From: an uncultured Muribaculaceae bacterium
GTDB lineage: Bacteria; Bacteroidota; Bacteroidia; Bacteroidales; Muribaculaceae
DNA length: 46,330 nucleotides
Direction of reading: 5' to 3'
NCBI GenBank assembly: GCA_947626355.1
Contig: CANQRV010000017.1
Span: forward strand, 1 to 46,330
Below, piece after piece: positions 45,604-46,330 of the stretch. Position 1 is the first letter of the stretch. Every line of letters begins with the position of its first letter. The translations under genes were made by a program, and so were the position numbers. A model generated the notes under the pieces. The model was given only the letters and a program-made list of their open reading frames with translations. It did no database searches and was not told the origin of the DNA.

Positions 45604-45635
45604 GGGCGGTAAAGCATTTGTTTTGCATACCGTCC
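45604..45635 (-). terminator. Probable terminator of the 45666-46052 gene
   Basis: GGGCGGTA (45604-45611) and TACCGTCC (45628-45635) pair with one G-U, and a T-rich TTGTTTTATT tail lies on the minus strand. Confidence 0.65.
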
Positions 45636-45665
45636 TCGTTTAACATTTATTAACACCGAAGGCAA

Positions 45666-46052
45666 TCAGTCGTTGTTGCGGAGCTTGTCGAGCTGACGGG
45701 TCTTGGCCTTGATCTCGGCCTCGAGGTTGTCGATGGCGCGCTGACGCTTCGTGGCCTCGAAATCCTCGATGGCCTCGCGGATCCTGGCCATGGACTCCTC
45801 GATTTTCGACTTGTCGCGGAGTGTGAGGTCATTGATGCGTGTGAGCAGGTTCTGCGACATGCGGAGATGGTTCATCACGTCGCCGATGGTCGCTGTCTGG
45901 GGCATTCCCTTCTCGGAAACCCTCTTTTTCCATGCCATGATTGATGCATACTGCTTGTCGAGCGATTTGGCATAGAAAGCCTCGCGCACTTTGTCGCTCT
46001 TGCCTTTAAGGAAGTCTTCGGCATAGAGTTTGATGGTGTCTTCTCTTTTCAT
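45666..46052 (-). CDS. Unrecognised 128-residue helical/coiled-coil protein
   Basis: I do not recognise a family. The product begins MKREDTIKLYAEDFLKGKSDKV and contains FYAKSLDKQYASIMAWKKR, which has the look of a small helical DNA- or RNA-associated protein. A C-terminal coiled coil (about 80-126) is rich in Glu, Lys and Arg, ending EIKAKTRQLDKLRNND. No signal peptide or membrane helix is visible. It has a good promoter and its own terminator, so it is probably a stand-alone, expressed gene. Confidence 0.7.
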   Translation of the reverse strand: MKREDTIKLYAEDFLKGKSDKVREAFYAKSLDKQYASIMAWKKRVSEKGMPQTATIGDVMNHLRMSQNLLTRINDLTLRDKSKIEESMARIREAIEDFEATKRQRAIDNLEAEIKAKTRQLDKLRNND

Positions 46053-46099
46053 TTTCGGGTTTTTAATTGAGTTTTTTTGATATATTTTTCAATTTTGCG

Positions 46100-46132
46100 C
46101 AAATGTAATAAATAATGTCGATACCCGCCAAA
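46100..46132 (-). promoter_or_regulatory. Consensus promoter for the 45666-46052 gene
   Basis: On the minus strand TTTG (46132-46129) precedes TACATTTG (46107-46100) by 21 bases, a good match to the Bacteroidota consensus. The remaining sequence to 46330 is AT-rich with a small GGCTCC/GGAGCC hairpin and no gene. Confidence 0.75.
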
Positions 46133-46330
46133 TAATATGCCATATATTTTATCGGAAATCATCATTTTTCCATCATCCGCTACAGTTTATTTATCCACAT
46201 GCGGAAAATCGACCCTTCCGGCCTATATATTATATTATACGCCCTATTATTTGTAACAATACTTCGGTTATTTTTTGAGAGTTTGTTAACGGCTCCGAGG
46301 AGCCAAGTGTTTAATCCGTTAAAAATATGA

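Overview
The window is bacterial chromosome, most likely from a G+C-rich member of the Bacteroidales; Muribaculaceae is my best guess, by inference. Supporting signs are PorU and PorV (type IX secretion is confined to Bacteroidota), Bacteroidota-type promoters (a TAnnTTTG -7 box, sometimes with TTTG 19-21 bases upstream), no clear Shine-Dalgarno sequences, and Bacteroidales forms of parC, the suf genes and an LptF/LptG permease with a long C-terminal extension. Genes are tightly packed, often with 4-base ATGA or GTGA overlaps, and no stretch longer than 300 bases lacks a gene.

Layout. 1-1737: AT-rich end of a surface-polysaccharide locus, with an ATP-grasp gene that seems to lack its 5' part and a frameshifted aldo/keto reductase. 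1738-6008: G+C-rich sugar-nucleotide genes (DegT-type aminotransferase, membrane-bound 4,6-dehydratase, small membrane protein, rfbC). 6100-10278, minus strand: type I asparaginase, a HAD phosphatase overlapping a DUF1460-like protein without its catalytic residues, and enolase. 10460-15749, plus strand: Dda/RecD-like helicase, BRO-family protein, fabD, asd and a SpoU-type RNA methylase. 15810-15891: tRNA-Leu(UAG), minus strand. 16018-20702: parC, a DUF3316 protein and an S41 lipoprotein protease. 20742-20978: small minus-strand gene. 21095-25638: manA (frameshift near its 5' end), aspS, a Nif3-like protein and a zinc-ribbon coiled-coil protein.

25731-35213 is a long minus-strand run: GH25 lysozyme, porU, rex, a fumarylacetoacetate-hydrolase-like protein without metal ligands, porV, ispF and a UvrD/PcrA helicase. 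porU-porV-ispF is a known Bacteroidota neighbourhood; here the NADH sensor rex and the degenerate hydrolase-fold protein lie inside it, linked by short gaps or overlaps. 35377-39361, plus strand: CvpA followed by sufC-sufD-sufS, with no sufB where it would be expected. 39435-42773, minus strand: lgt, ackA and pta. 42976-45476, plus strand: the LptF/LptG permease overlapping a DUF6155-like gene. 45666-46052, minus strand: an unrecognised coiled-coil protein with a clear promoter.

Most of the window is core metabolism, envelope and information processing. I see no CRISPR array, insertion sequence, prophage or defence island. The most unusual items are two apparent pseudoenzymes in conserved-looking operons, the rex/hydrolase-like pair inside the porU-porV cluster, the suf operon without sufB, an amber codon followed by a coding-like extension, and two clear single-base frameshifts at homopolymers (possibly a third at the left edge), which raise a sequence-accuracy question.
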